DNA of 23,074 nt, from NCBI GenBank assembly GCA_043381765.1, contig JBHJMP010000670.1, forward strand, positions 1 to 23,074, read 5' to 3'. Below the pieces are notes generated by a model. The model was given only the letters and a program-made list of their open reading frames with translations. It did not search any database and was not told the DNA's origin. This document shows positions 8,699 to 19,133 of the stretch, in pieces. Positions within the stretch are counted from its first letter, which is position 1. Every line of letters starts with the position of its first letter. The DNA comes from Collodictyon triciliatum. Its lineage: Eukaryota; CRuMs. A program made the position numbers and the translations under genes.

Positions 8699-11600
8699 AT
8701 GACAGGGAGTCTGAGTGCAGCTGCGTTGAGTCGCTTGTTTTGTTTGCGAAAGACAAACACACTGCTTCTCGTTGTCTTGTGCGTGGCCTGGTCGCTGGGC
8801 TTTGTGTTTATATGGATTACGGACCTTGGCTCGGGGAGAATCGTCGCGCGGCCGGACGCCGTGGTCAGCAACGGCTTTGCATTCCTTGGCCCGCCTGAAC
8901 ACCGCTCCGGATACTTGCAAGGACAAAATAATCTGGCAGAAGAGGCTCAAAAGGGTTCTCCTTTTCTCCTTTTCTCCTTTTCTCCTTTTCTCCTTTTCTC
9001 CTTTTCCTCTTTTCTTTGTCTTTTGTCGTTTGTCTTTTGTCTTTTGTCTTTTGTCTTTTGTCTTTTGTCTTTTGTCTTTTGTCTTTTGTCTTTTGTCTTT
9101 TGTCTTTTGTCTTTTGTCTTTTGTCTNNNNNNNNNNNNNNNNNNNNNNNNNNNNNNNNNNNNNNNNNNNNNNNNNNNNNNNNNNNNNNNNNNNNNNNNNN
9201 NNNNNNNNNNNNNNNNNNNNNNNNNNTCTTTTGTCTTTTGTCTTTTGTCTTTTGTCTTTTGTCTTTTGTCTTTTGTCTTTTGTCTTTTGTCTTTTGTCTT
9301 TTGTCTTTTGTCTTTTGTCTTTTTTTCTTTATTGTTATTGTCATCGTTTTTGCCTTTTTGTGTCATTAGCCGGTCTTTTTTATTTTTATTTTGTTTTTAT
9401 TTTGTTTTTATTTTGTTTTTATTTTGTTTTTATTTTGTTTTTATTTTGTTTTTAATTTGTTTTTATTTTGTTTTTAATTTAATTTAAGATGACATTAAGA
9501 ACCTAGTTATATTTCCCATATGATAATAATGATAATTTTTTTTTGGTTTCTTTTCAACAGTATGATAATAATGATAATGATAATGATAATAATTCGTTTG
9601 TTCGATTCAAAGAATAATAGTAGCTGACCCCATTTTGCAACATGTAGCACCTGCTCATGATGGCTTATTTTATCTTATATAATTGTTTGTTCGTTTGTTT
9701 ATTTTAACTCGCCAACCAAATATAATAACCAAGGTGCTCGCCTCTTACACTCTGAAAGACCCTCACAAACATATAGAACTGATAGCACGGTAATATCAAT
9801 ACCTAAATTCGATTTCCTACGTAAATCACATGTGCAATCTCCCTGTAATAAATAAAATCTTAAATTAAACTTTATCAGCTGGACAATTTACACTTTGAAG
9901 AGCTCCTTAGAAAAATTGTCGATCCTTCAACAAACTCCCTTATTGTCACATTCACAAACTCTGGATTTATCGAATTAACTTACAATTGGTTGGCATATTT
10001 GAAGTTACTCGGCCTGAAAAACTATCTGATCGTCTGTTTTGACGAATTGGCATGCAAAAAGTTTGTTAGTATATGCTTGCATGTGCCTATATCGATCGAC
10101 TAAATATTTTGTGACAGATTGAATGACTACGGGGAATATAACTGTTATTATAATCAATCTGCTGGCCCTCTTCCGACAAAACCAGAAGCCTATGGTTCAG
10201 AAAACTATATAAAGTTGGTAAATTGGAAGCCAAAGTACACCCTTTCTCTAATAAAAAGAGGTAAGCATATGGCATCTACCAATTTTGAATTGAAATTTAT
10301 TTGTGCACCAATTTTTTACACTATCCCTTTTTTTTTTCAATTATTATTCTCAAACTTATGCACTCTACCTTCTATTGATATCCTTTATGCTATTCGGTAA
10401 GGCTTTACCTTTTCATCGTAAACATGGCATTTGTACTTGAAGATGCATCGTATATAATCGACTCTCAAACATGCAGGATATAACATATTGGTCACTGATG
10501 TTGATACTATTTGGAAGCATAATCCTTACAACTACTTGCTTCAAACTTGTGACCTTGAAATCGAAGTTGATACAATTAATTATCCAAAAATCCCAAGAAA
10601 CTACACCCTGTCATGCATGAAGCGGAACCCCTCTGTTTATTTGAGGTTTTCATATCACATTAACATTAATCCCCACTATATATTATGTATACTTTAAGAA
10701 TTCACGAAATATAACTAGTAAAATCGTAGAAAACATAATATGATATTTCGCCAACATATGTTTCTTACATCTTATAAATAGCACTGGTGTCTACTACATG
10801 AAAAGCAACCTCCGCACGATATCCTTTGTGCAATCGCTGATAGCGTACCAAAGCAATCCGAATTCAACATTCTTTGACCAACCCGCTTTTAACCACGTCC
10901 TATCACAGCAAAATCTCACCATTCGGGCGCTTACTCCGCTTCTTTTTCCAAGCGGGCATCACTTTTTCCTGCAAAAACTTCCCCAGAGACATCATGCATC
11001 CCCATTTATCATACATAATAATGTCCTTGTGAATGGAGACGAAGCAAAAAGACATAGGTACTTGTAGGGGCTTAGTTTTCATGCTTTTTGAAGGCTTTGG
11101 TGACTTCAGTTTGATAAGAACTTTATGGAAACAGAACCCGCCAATGCCTTCAAAACATTCTATTATGTTGGTGGACCAGTGTCATTATGATATATGTAAT
11201 ATGAGTTTCTTTAAAAAAAATTTTTTTTGTAGATTTCGTGAATATCATTTTTGGATTGTCGATCCTGATAAATACTATCAAGGCAATTTCATCACAATCG
11301 AGACACAAGCAGAGTAACCATATTTTCAACTAGCATATATATTGGATGGTTTAAATATGTAGCGAGCTTAAAAGAACCATATGTCATCCAGTTCATGCGG
11401 CAGTGTACTAGATGATCTTAAAAATGGACTGGCTTTAGCCAAGGTGCTCAACAGAACATTTGTTTTACCAACATTCAACTGCAAGGCCATCTGTGTTTGT
11501 TCCTCGAGATGCATCACACGAGTTTCTCATTACATTCGCCCACCCTGCTTCATGAGCGATTTCTTCCAGATGGACTTGGTTTGTCACGCTACGGCGCAAC

Positions 11601-12262
11601 TTTCATCACAAATCTCATTTTCTCTTATTATTTATTTATTTATTCATTATTTATTCATTTATTTTTTTATTTTTTTATTTTTTTATTTTTTTATTTTTTT
11701 TATTTTTTATTTTTTTTATTTTTTATTTTTTATTTTTTATTTTTTATTTTTTATTTTTTATTTTTTTTATCAGTAACACCATATTTAAATATATAATATT
11801 TCTGCATCATGCAATCACTTTCATTAGTTTGGAAAAAACTTCCACTATCGGGAACACGCCTTTCTCTCACACCCTCGAGCAATTAACTTTTCAGACCCGG
11901 TGAACTATCGACGAGTCCATATTTCACTCCCAGGTGAAGACTCGGAAAATTTGCTTAGATATCGTTCGTCAGCGATATACACGCCCGACGCGTCTACTTC
12001 GTCCGGATGGTCTTTACTGAATATGACGACCCAGCGCGTCTTCACTCTGGAGGCAAAAAGCTTCAGTGGAGTTGATGAGATTGAGGCTCGAAATTACTTT
12101 GGACAGTTTAAAGAAGTTCCTTTGTTAGTGTTTCGCACAGCGGGTGGTCGGTTCAAAGGGTTTAACAACCGGACTGAAGCTGCGGATTTCACCGACATGG
12201 CCAGAGACTCGTTCAAATTTTTAGAATGTAGTAACCCACACTGCGGGCGTCATCAAGTTTGA
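8699..12262 (+). CDS. Type II membrane glycosyltransferase, nucleotide-diphospho-sugar transferase family
   Basis: Golgi-type enzyme expected to move a sugar from a nucleotide sugar to a glycan or protein; donor and acceptor unknown. Exons: 8699-about 8944, 9879-10060, 10118-10260, 10477-10645, 10782-11057, 11233-11313, about 11392-11578, 11895-12262 (TGA). Exon 1 encodes a short basic N terminus and one hydrophobic anchor (about residues 20-41), then a stem. Exon 2 has the family core IVTFTNSGFIEL...NWLAYL and YLIVCFDELA. Exon 4 carries the metal-binding DxD motif in LVTDVDTIWKHNP. Exon 5 begins TGVYYMKSN and has FFDQPAFNHVL. Exon 6 gives EYHFWIVDPDKYY. Exon 7 has LKNGLALAKVLNRTFVLP, as in plant XEG113-like relatives. 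Problems: no clean phase-0 GT donor ends exon 1 (a GC donor at 8945 or a site inside the heptamer array is possible), and exon 7 must change frame between about 11485 and 11500 to reach HERFLPDGL and splice in phase to exon 8. It is either a base error or an unseen splice. Confidence 0.85.
8957..9008. repeat. (CTCCTTTT)n tandem repeat
   Basis: About six copies of an 8-base pyrimidine unit at the start of intron 1 of the glycosyltransferase, running straight into the heptamer array. Confidence 0.9.
9014..9322. repeat. (TTTTGTC)n heptamer array split by assembly gap
   Basis: About 15 copies before and about 14 copies after a gap of 100 N (9127-9226). The same register of unit resumes after the gap, so the gap is inside the array and its true length is unknown. 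It lies in intron 1 of the glycosyltransferase; long reading frames through it are artefacts. Confidence 0.95.
9127..9226. other. Assembly gap, 100 N
   Basis: Exactly 100 N, the usual placeholder for a gap of unknown size, within the heptamer array. Confidence 0.98.
9376..9483. repeat. (TTTTATTTTGT)n 11-base tandem repeat
   Basis: About nine imperfect copies of an 11-base T-rich unit, still within intron 1 of the glycosyltransferase. A separate GATAAT/GATAATA cluster follows at about 9520-9592. The rest of the intron to 9878 is AT-rich without visible coding. Confidence 0.9.
11622..11772. repeat. T-rich TTTATT / TTTTTTATTTT repeat in an intron
   Basis: Irregular runs of TTTATT grading into ATTTTTT units fill the middle of the last intron of the glycosyltransferase (11579-11894). 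All Ts are on the sense strand of the host gene. Confidence 0.9.
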
Positions 12263-12636
12263 CGAGTATATGCCGTTTACTTTGGGGTATATCTCTCACT
12301 CTTCTCTTTTTTCCAAACTTTGTTGTAGAGGAGACGCGTAAAATGTCAGTGCGATGAAAGAAACTGGGTTTCCTGGTTATTTCCATGGTCATGCTCTTCT
12401 CGCTGTCATAAATATGCGGATAACACAGAAATCTCTTTTCTTCTCTTTTCCAACATCGGTTTTAAGTCGTTATGTTTTTTTTTTTTGTTTTTGTTTTCTG
12501 TTGTTTTTTATTGTATTTTGTGTGTTTTATACTGCTATTCACCCCGGAATTGAGATATCCCATGACGCTTCGCCCAAAAAAATTGAAATTTCTCAACACT
12601 ACGTTGTTTTTCATTCTGTTTGTTCTAACGAAAATA
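12263..12636. other. Intergenic, between convergent glycosyltransferase and TruA stops
   Basis: The 374 bp contain two T-rich patches (12475-12520) and no convincing exon. A short open stretch just after the glycosyltransferase stop (about 12245-12285, another frame) could be coding only if the stop were bypassed; I do not support that. Confidence 0.6.
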
Positions 12637-14807
12637 CTATTCACTATCAACGTCGTCGATAAGAACAGCATCCTCATTTGCATCGTCTGCGTCAAAACTT
12701 TTCATATTTTGTTTGGTTGAGCCATCTTCATCGCAATCCACCCGTGCAAGGTATAGTCCATAACCAGGGGCCATAATTGGTGCGTTTGTGCGGCTTTTTT
12801 GTTCGAGTAGTCGTTTGATTCCTGCAGGCTCCATCTTGCCTGAACCAACCGTCTTGAGAGCACCAGCTATATTTCTTACCTGTTTTAAAAAGAAAAGATT
12901 CATAAATCGATTGGCATGATTGTAGCAATCCTGTATGTATGATGTATGAATGTATGAATGTATAGTATAGTTTGTATGTATGTATGTATGTATGTATGTA
13001 TGTATGTATGTATGTATGTATGTATGTATGTATGTATGTATGTATGTATGTATGTATGTATGTATGTATGTATGTATGTATTGAATATTGTGCGGACCAT
13101 GTGATACAGAAATGATGGAGCTTTCACTGTGATAACAACAGATTGGATATCAGAGTGCACAGAGCTGGATTTCGGGTATACGTCCCGTATTATTATTTTT
13201 AGGTAATTGATCTCTTTGAGTAATTGTGTATTGAGATATATATGAGATAACCAATCTCTTGAGTAATTACGAAACAAAATATTTATTGTTCAGTTTTAGA
13301 TAAGATCTCAAGCATCTTAAGCTTACTTAACAATAAATGGTGAGTGATATGCATCGATTGATATAATGTTGATGGTTTTCACAGGGGATAAAGCCTACTG
13401 TAAAGTGTGTACTCTTAATTTCTTTTCTACAAAGTGGCTGTAAAATTCGCTATAGTTATGAATACAACTCTACGTGATAAACTTTGAAATTGATCTGCCT
13501 AGTGGGCATGAATCTTAATAACCTGGCATCCTCGGCTGCGGAAACTGGAAAAATCATGTGTCCCGAGTAAATGAGCTGCACCTTGCTATTGGAAGAAATT
13601 AAGTAAGATGTTGTAACAATCAACCATCTCATTGAGACGATAGATAAGATTTTCCTACAGACAGAATGTGTCATGCTCTTTTACTAATATGTGATTAAAA
13701 ATAAGATGGGTGATGAGATTCGCATTTTATTCCCGCATAAGTACCTTCATCTTTTCGATGTCAAGCGAATTCGGTATTATCCAAGCTGTCTTTTGCTCAA
13801 ATAAGATAGGATTTTTGCAGTTTGCAAATATTCGGTACACATAGGTTCTCGAGAAAGCATTTCGCCTGGCGCTGAACATCTGTGATGTATTCAATTAAAG
13901 ACATAAGTTTGGCACCGATTTCATGACGAATGTAATATAGTCACTTACTTTATCAATGCAATTCACCAATCACTAAAAAAAAATCCAAAGAAAAGAGAAA
14001 GGAGAATGAATTTATACATTTGGATCAACTTGCTTTGCATCGAGTATGTGGATCGGCTGTGGGCGAATGAAGTAGTTGAGAGCTCCCTTGACACTTTTTT
14101 CACACCACTACACCGAGAAGGAAACACAAATTTATAAAGAGAAAATAAAGAGATAGATGCTAAGTTGCGTACCACACTCTTTGCAACTGGGAAAGCTCTT
14201 TGGCTGGTTGAGTTGTGTCCCCTTCACAACCGTAGGTACTATTGTCTCTATTGCATATGCCACTATCAAATAATATCCTCACCAACAATCCCGACTTTCT
14301 TGGGCTCAAGTCGATGTGTCCCACCTGCCCGAAAGCGTGCACATCCTTGTCTGTGCGGCTGGTGAAGAGAACACGCGGCGGCTCGATGACCAGATGACTT
14401 ACAGCTCTCTATACCAGTTGTTAATCCTAGAGATATTTGGGTTGCAAATCTTCGACGAAACTTAAAATATATATATATCTTGGCGCTAGTTACGGTGTCG
14501 GCCGATCAATGGTGTTTGCATATGTGCTAACATCATTGGGTCAAATAGAGAGGGAAAAGAAGGTGTATGTGCGGCTTAGAATATTGGTTCGCTTGCTACT
14601 TTGCTTGAAAGAAACACTTGCCTCCAAGGCCGTTTGTACCGTGGGGATCGGCTCCTTCTGCCACACGCAGCCGCTGAAGGCAGTCCCCACATACTGCATG
14701 GTGAGTTTGAACCGCTGAAACGTCCCCATGATTCTCGTCCCTTGTCCGACTCTTTTCCTCTTGCAGACTCTTTTCCAGCAGCAGGGTTCCTTGGTGTTGG
14801 AAGCCAC
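12637..14807 (-). CDS. TruA-type tRNA pseudouridine synthase
   Basis: Converts uridine to pseudouridine in tRNA (TruA acts on the anticodon stem-loop, positions 38-40). Exons: 14807-14618, 14404-14283, 14195-14178, 14107-14018, 13879-13745, 13585-13523, 13211-13098, 12879-12637 (TAG). All phases fit, about 324 aa; exons 2 and 3 could also be one, since the 87 bp between them is open and in frame, giving 353 aa. Motifs: QRFKLTMQYVGTAFSG, PTVQTALEA, then SRTDKDVHAFGQVGHIDL with the catalytic Asp (D82), GALNYFIRPQPIHIL, NAFSRTYVYRI, LLGTHDFSSFRSRGCQ, PSFLYHM-VRNIAGAL and APIMAPGYGLYL. The C terminus is acidic (Asp/Glu-rich). The last motifs resemble bacterial TruA more than fungal Pus1, so an organelle or PUS3-like role is possible. 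Start is the first ATG of the open frame; a second Met lies 26 codons later, just before the conserved region. I see no clear targeting peptide. Confidence 0.93.
12973..13080. repeat. (TGTA)n microsatellite, about 27 copies
   Basis: A pure tetranucleotide tract within the last intron of the TruA gene (13097-12880). On the gene's sense strand it reads (TACA)n. Confidence 0.97.
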
Positions 14808-15673
14808 CTGCGGATCCTCCGTTCTTTGATCGAGGCTGAGGCAAAGAACTGCCCATTCATACCTTTTTCGACAGAGTCTGCGGTGCCGCGGACATCAAGT
14901 TGAATCTTTGGTGTGGGAGCCAGTGTTCGATTCCGTATGGTTTGTATCCACTTATGGCGCTGACAAGCTTCTATGGAAAGTACATGTTGGCTTGTCAGTG
15001 TGGTGCAAATGAAGCTCCAGATGAGACTCTTTTCTGCGTTGTTACATATAAAAGCGACAAATAAGTCAATATTTGAAGAAACCGAGCCCGAAGCAGATTC
15101 AAAATTGTGAGAAAAAAACAAAACAAAAAGAGAAGTGGATCCGCAGATTAATCACAAAGTGTTTTGGCAATCACCACACCGAAACACAAACGTAAAGGAG
15201 ACCACCAAACACGTGAGAAGGCAAGGAGTCTGCGAATGTGGGTGGACAGCAGACTCGAAGGCTGAGGTCTTTCTTTATTCTTTTTTGACGGAGCTGGCTA
15301 CAGGTTTGGGTCTGGGTCTTGGAAATTACTTGAGTGTCCGAATGAAAAGAAAAGTTTACAAAGAGATGGTTGTTGGTTTGTTTTTGTTTTTTACTGAATA
15401 ATTCCATATGGTGCGAGTTGTGCGAAGAGCAAAGAGTTAGTCTTTTCTGTCCAACCTCGGTTTTATCTAGCACTGTCCATGTGCTTTAACATATTTCATT
15501 TCTTTCTGTTCAAGTCACACCTCCTGGTCTTTTTCTTTTATCGTTGGGCGTGGTTACTGTCTTCTTTGTAGAGACAGTCAAAGAAAATATTATTTCGAAC
15601 TTCAAGACATTTTAAATCGTGTGGATCGTATAGGCCTCTGAATTACCTTGAAAGTTCCATAAAGCACGATCTA
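14808..15673. promoter_or_regulatory. Upstream region between divergent TruA and CELF genes
   Basis: The 866 bp must hold both promoters. Several reading frames of 80-180 codons exist on both strands, but none shows splice-consistent extension, a recognised motif or biased composition, so I treat them as chance. A 5' exon of TruA with a targeting sequence could be hidden at 14808-15130. Nothing else identified. Confidence 0.5.
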
Positions 15674-18600
15674 ATGCAAGCCAGCCTGGGTATGCAAGGT
15701 TTGTCTGGCTATGTCTTTTTTTTTCGTCCTTCTATCTATTATTGATGTCTTCGCTGGATACCCGCCCGCGCTTCGTTACCATCTAGTTGACTATACCCAC
15801 CTTTCCTTTTTTTTTATTTTTTTTCTATTTTTATTTTTTATTTTCTATTTTTTATTTTCTATTTTTTATTTTCTATTTTTTATTTTCTATTTTTTATTTT
15901 CTATTTTTTATTTTCTATTTTCTATTTTCTATTTCGTTTCTATTTTCCTACTTTCACAAATTTGAAAGATCAAGAGACGCACACTTTTTGCGCATTGTGA
16001 CAACATATTCCGTTCTGTTTTTCACATTCTCTCAAATTCTTAGTTCCAGCAAGCGTGGAGGGGGTGAAACTATTTGTCTGCCAGATCCCGCGAACTTCCA
16101 CAGAAGAGTCGCTTCGTCCATTGTTTGCTTCCTTTGGAGAAATCGTCGAACTGCGTATTATTCGTGACCGAACAACAAAGCAGCACAGAGGTAATTAATT
16201 TGCTCTGTACTTTGAACCGTGCATGTCTTATCCAGGTTTTGGAAACATGATAACGAGGGTGCTGCAAGTTTATGTTCTCCTATACTATTTATTATACAAT
16301 ATCGTTATCTCATCAAGGTTGTGCCTTTGTGTCGTACACTTCGCGCGAGTCTGCAAATATGGCAATCGATAATCTGAACGAGAAGGCTGTTCTTACAGGA
16401 GTTTGTATATTTCGATAAACTATTGCTTTTAAAGTTGACTGTCCGATCTCGGTCAAATCGTTCACTTTTTTGATGAATATCCCATGTAAGAAAAAAATCA
16501 TTAAAAAGCACGTTTCATGCAAATAGATGGTTGTTCCCATTCAAGTGAAATTATCTGATGCGGAGTTGGAAAAACTGGGTAGAACACTCGATACTGAATC
16601 CTTATGAATGTGTATTTCATGTGTATATTTATCAAGGCACGACAATCATATCATACCATCAGTTTTCTCGCTGATTCACATCGTATTATAATTTAAAAAT
16701 ATATTACAGAACTCAGGCTCTTTGTTTCTGTTTTCCCAAGACACTTGTTGGAAGATGACATCCGCCCCATCTTTGCATCATATGGCAACATCGTCGAGTT
16801 TAATATCATCCGTGGTCCTGGGGATGTTAGCCAAGGCTAGTGTGAATTTTTTTTTATCGAGGTAAACATGTACTGAAAGCTGATGCTGCAGCTATATCCC
16901 ATAGGTTGCGCTTTCCTTAAATACGCAACTCGGGAGCAAGCCATTCACGCCATTCGGGAATGTAGCGGGAAACTAATTCTTCCGGTCAGTAAACCCGTAA
17001 ATCTTTGCGCGAAGAAGCATATATATATATATATTCGAGAATCTATGTGGTCAGTTTGCTTATAATATCACAATTTTATAAATGTTTTTTTTTTCGAATA
17101 ATAGGGTACCCAGAGGCCTCTTAGTCTCAAATTTGCCGAAACACCAAGACAAAAAAACCAAAGAAAGATGATGAAGGCTTTCCAACAAACCCATGTCGCC
17201 CCACGCTCCCCTCAACCGCAGGCATCTCCGCAACCTCTCCAGTCCCAACATCATCAGCACCAATCCCATCACCAGCATCATCAGTCGCATCATCACCAAC
17301 AATCCGCTCAACTCAATGGCCAATCCCAAGTTTCGAATGGCCAAATACAGCGCCCCAGAAATCTTGTTTGTTTGATTATTATTTTTTTTTTAACTAATGA
17401 ATCAACCTGAAACGAACATTATAACATCATTTTCGTAAATGTAGTATATGAGGATGACTCTGACCAATAATGATAAACAGGCACCGAGCTCTGAGTCTGG
17501 TTACAAAGCTCCTTACACTGTGTTCATTCCTAATTCTGTTATACCTCCTGCGTATCCTCCTGTTCCCATGGGTAGACTTATTTCTATCATTCCATTTAGT
17601 ATATGTTCACAACAAATTTAATAAACAATTTTCTAGAAGTTATGAGTTATTTTTCTAAAATTCAATGTACTTTTCATAAATTTAGCATATCCTGTTCACA
17701 AGCCGCATGTTCCTCACTTTGGAGCGATACAGCCACCTGTTCCTACTGATGGTATCGAAATGTATTATTATAGCACACCATACACGAGCCGAAGTGTTGC
17801 ACATAGAAAAAAAATTACTCAACTCTGGAAACTAATCGCTTGTTGCGCCAATATCATAGAAATCACTTTGTTTATATACCACTTGCCCCCTCACTATGGA
17901 GACAATGACCTGTGGGGATTGTTCTCTTCGTTTGGTGGCATCACCANNNNNNNNNNNNNNNNNNNNNNNNNNNNNNNNNNNNNNNNNNNNNNNNNNNNNN
18001 NNNNNNNNNNNNNNNNNNNNNNNNNNNNNNNNNNNNNNNNNNNNNNNNNNNNNNNNNNNNNNNNNNNNNNNNNNNNNNNNNNNNNNNNNNNNNNNNNNNN
18101 NNNNNNNNNNNNNNNNNNNNNNNNNNNNNNNNNNNNNNNNNNNNNNNNNNNNNNNNNNNNNNNNNNNNNNNNNNNNNNNNNNNNNNNNNNNNNNNNNNNN
18201 NNNNNNNNNNNNNNNNNNNNNNNNNNNNNNNNNNNNNNNNNNNNNNNNNNNNNNNNNNNNNNNNNNNNNNNNNNNNNNNNNNNNNNNNNNNNNNNNNNNN
18301 NNNNNNNNNNNNNNNNNNNNNNNNNNNNNNNNNNNNNNNNNNNNNNNNNNNNNNNNNNNNNNNNNNNNNNNNNNNNNNNNNNNNNNNNNNNNNNNNNNNN
18401 NNNNNNNNNNNNNNNNNNNNNNNNNNNNNNNNNNNNNNNNNNNNNNNNNNNNNNNNNNNNNNNNNNNNNNNNNNNNNNNNNNNNNNNNNNNNNNNNNNNN
18501 NNNNNTTTCCTGCAACTTGATATTAGCCACAAGAAACTCACTTTTTCTCTTTATGCTTTGCTTCTTTTATTGGCTTTCATACTTTATAGCATTTCGGCTT

Positions 18601-18790
18601 CTTTGTATGACTGAACCTAGTTTTGCCTTTATTTCAATCACAACTACCTTCTTTTCAACAACTAAGCAAAATAAGCGCTATACTCGGTCTCTATCCTTGA
18701 ACGTCTTTATTCCGCTCTCTTAATCAACAAATGCCCAGGAGAATGAAAACTCTACCAGTCAAAAGGCCCCACCCGCCACGGCCACGATAA
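15674..18790 (+). CDS. CELF/Bruno-like RNA-binding protein with three RRM domains
   Basis: Relatives bind GU-rich mRNA and control splicing, translation and decay. Exons: 15674-15698, 16050-16190, 16318-16400, 16527-16578, 16710-16835, 16905-16984, 17105-17365, 17481-17571, 17686-17751, 17860 into a gap at 17947, and probably a last exon 18739-18790 (TAA). Phases agree up to the gap (337 codons). RRM1: KLFVCQIPR (RNP2) and GCAFVSYT (RNP1), followed by the CELF-type MVVPIQVKLSDAE. RRM2: LRLFVSVFPRH and GCAFLKYAT, then PLSLKFAETPRQK, like the VKFADT of CELF. A His/Gln-rich linker (about 17210-17320) leads to a Pro/Tyr-rich segment, then RRM3 opens LFIYHLPPHYGDNDLWGLF, strongly CELF-like. The rest of RRM3 lies in the gap. 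The intron after exon 5 starts with GC. Exon 6 could alternatively end at 16996. The last exon is inferred: it gives a basic MKTLPVKRP tail, with AATAAA 3 bases after the stop. Confidence 0.9.
15806..15945. repeat. (TTTTCTATTTTTTA)n tandem repeat
   Basis: Roughly eight copies of a 14-base T-rich unit in intron 1 of the CELF gene (15699-16049), T-rich on the sense strand. Confidence 0.92.
17947..18505. other. Assembly gap, 559 N
   Basis: Unsequenced stretch that removes most of RRM3 of the CELF gene. The 559 length is not a round placeholder, so it may be an estimated size. Reading frames bridging it are meaningless. The 230 bases after it (18506-18738) are T-rich and look like intron. Confidence 0.98.
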
Positions 18791-19133
18791 AGAATAAATA
18801 TAAAAAAATTATGTTGTATCGTATTGGGATTATGAAAGCAAGAATTCACCACGAAATGAGGTAATAAAAGACAGGAGACAGACACAAACGAGGTGTTAAA
18901 GGAGGAATTAAATGGGCTTTGCTGGTTGACTACAACAGGCGCGTTCCTGTTGTTTATGAAGTACTAAGGGTTGGTGAAATCTCAAAGACATGTCGATACA
19001 TATAGCTTTAGTTGAGTATTACTAACTCATTTACTTAAAGTATATATGTATTTGTGTCATGAACGACAAAGCTAGGATGTGTGATGTATCCTCCAGGTAA
19101 TCTCGTGATACTCATGAGCCGCGTTGCTTTTGG
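18791..19133. other. Intergenic, between convergent CELF and ceramide synthase
   Basis: The 343 bp begin with AATAAA at 18793-18798, a candidate polyadenylation signal for the CELF gene. No further exon or repeat was seen. Confidence 0.6.
18793..18798 (+). promoter_or_regulatory. Candidate polyadenylation signal of the CELF gene
   Basis: AATAAA sits directly after the proposed TAA stop, followed by an A/T-rich segment. The very short distance means the 3' UTR would be brief, in line with the tight gene spacing. Confidence 0.4.

Noticed and set aside
9014-9322. Heptamer array as a CRISPR or other spaced repeat array
   Set aside because: Units are contiguous with no spacers, lie in a eukaryotic intron and are simple-sequence DNA.
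8699-9487. Long + frame running through the heptamer array and the N gap
   Set aside because: Only the first 82-86 codons look real; the rest is repeat translation and undetermined residues, and the true protein continues at 9879 by splicing.
12245-12290. Continuation of the glycosyltransferase past its TGA in another frame
   Set aside because: The open stretch is about 15 codons, has no family match and would need a frameshift; the in-frame stop is accepted.
14576-15121. 181-codon minus frame upstream of TruA
   Set aside because: It overlaps TruA exon 1 in a different frame, and shows no recognised motif or splice-consistent extension.
15135-15473. Frames of about 90-100 codons on both strands in the TruA-CELF interval
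   Set aside because: No motif, no coherent splice borders, and overlapping frames on opposite strands of similar length suggest chance.
17760-18723. Frames bridging the 559-N gap
   Set aside because: They consist mainly of undetermined residues; the real exon at 17860 is in one frame only and is identified by RRM3 homology.
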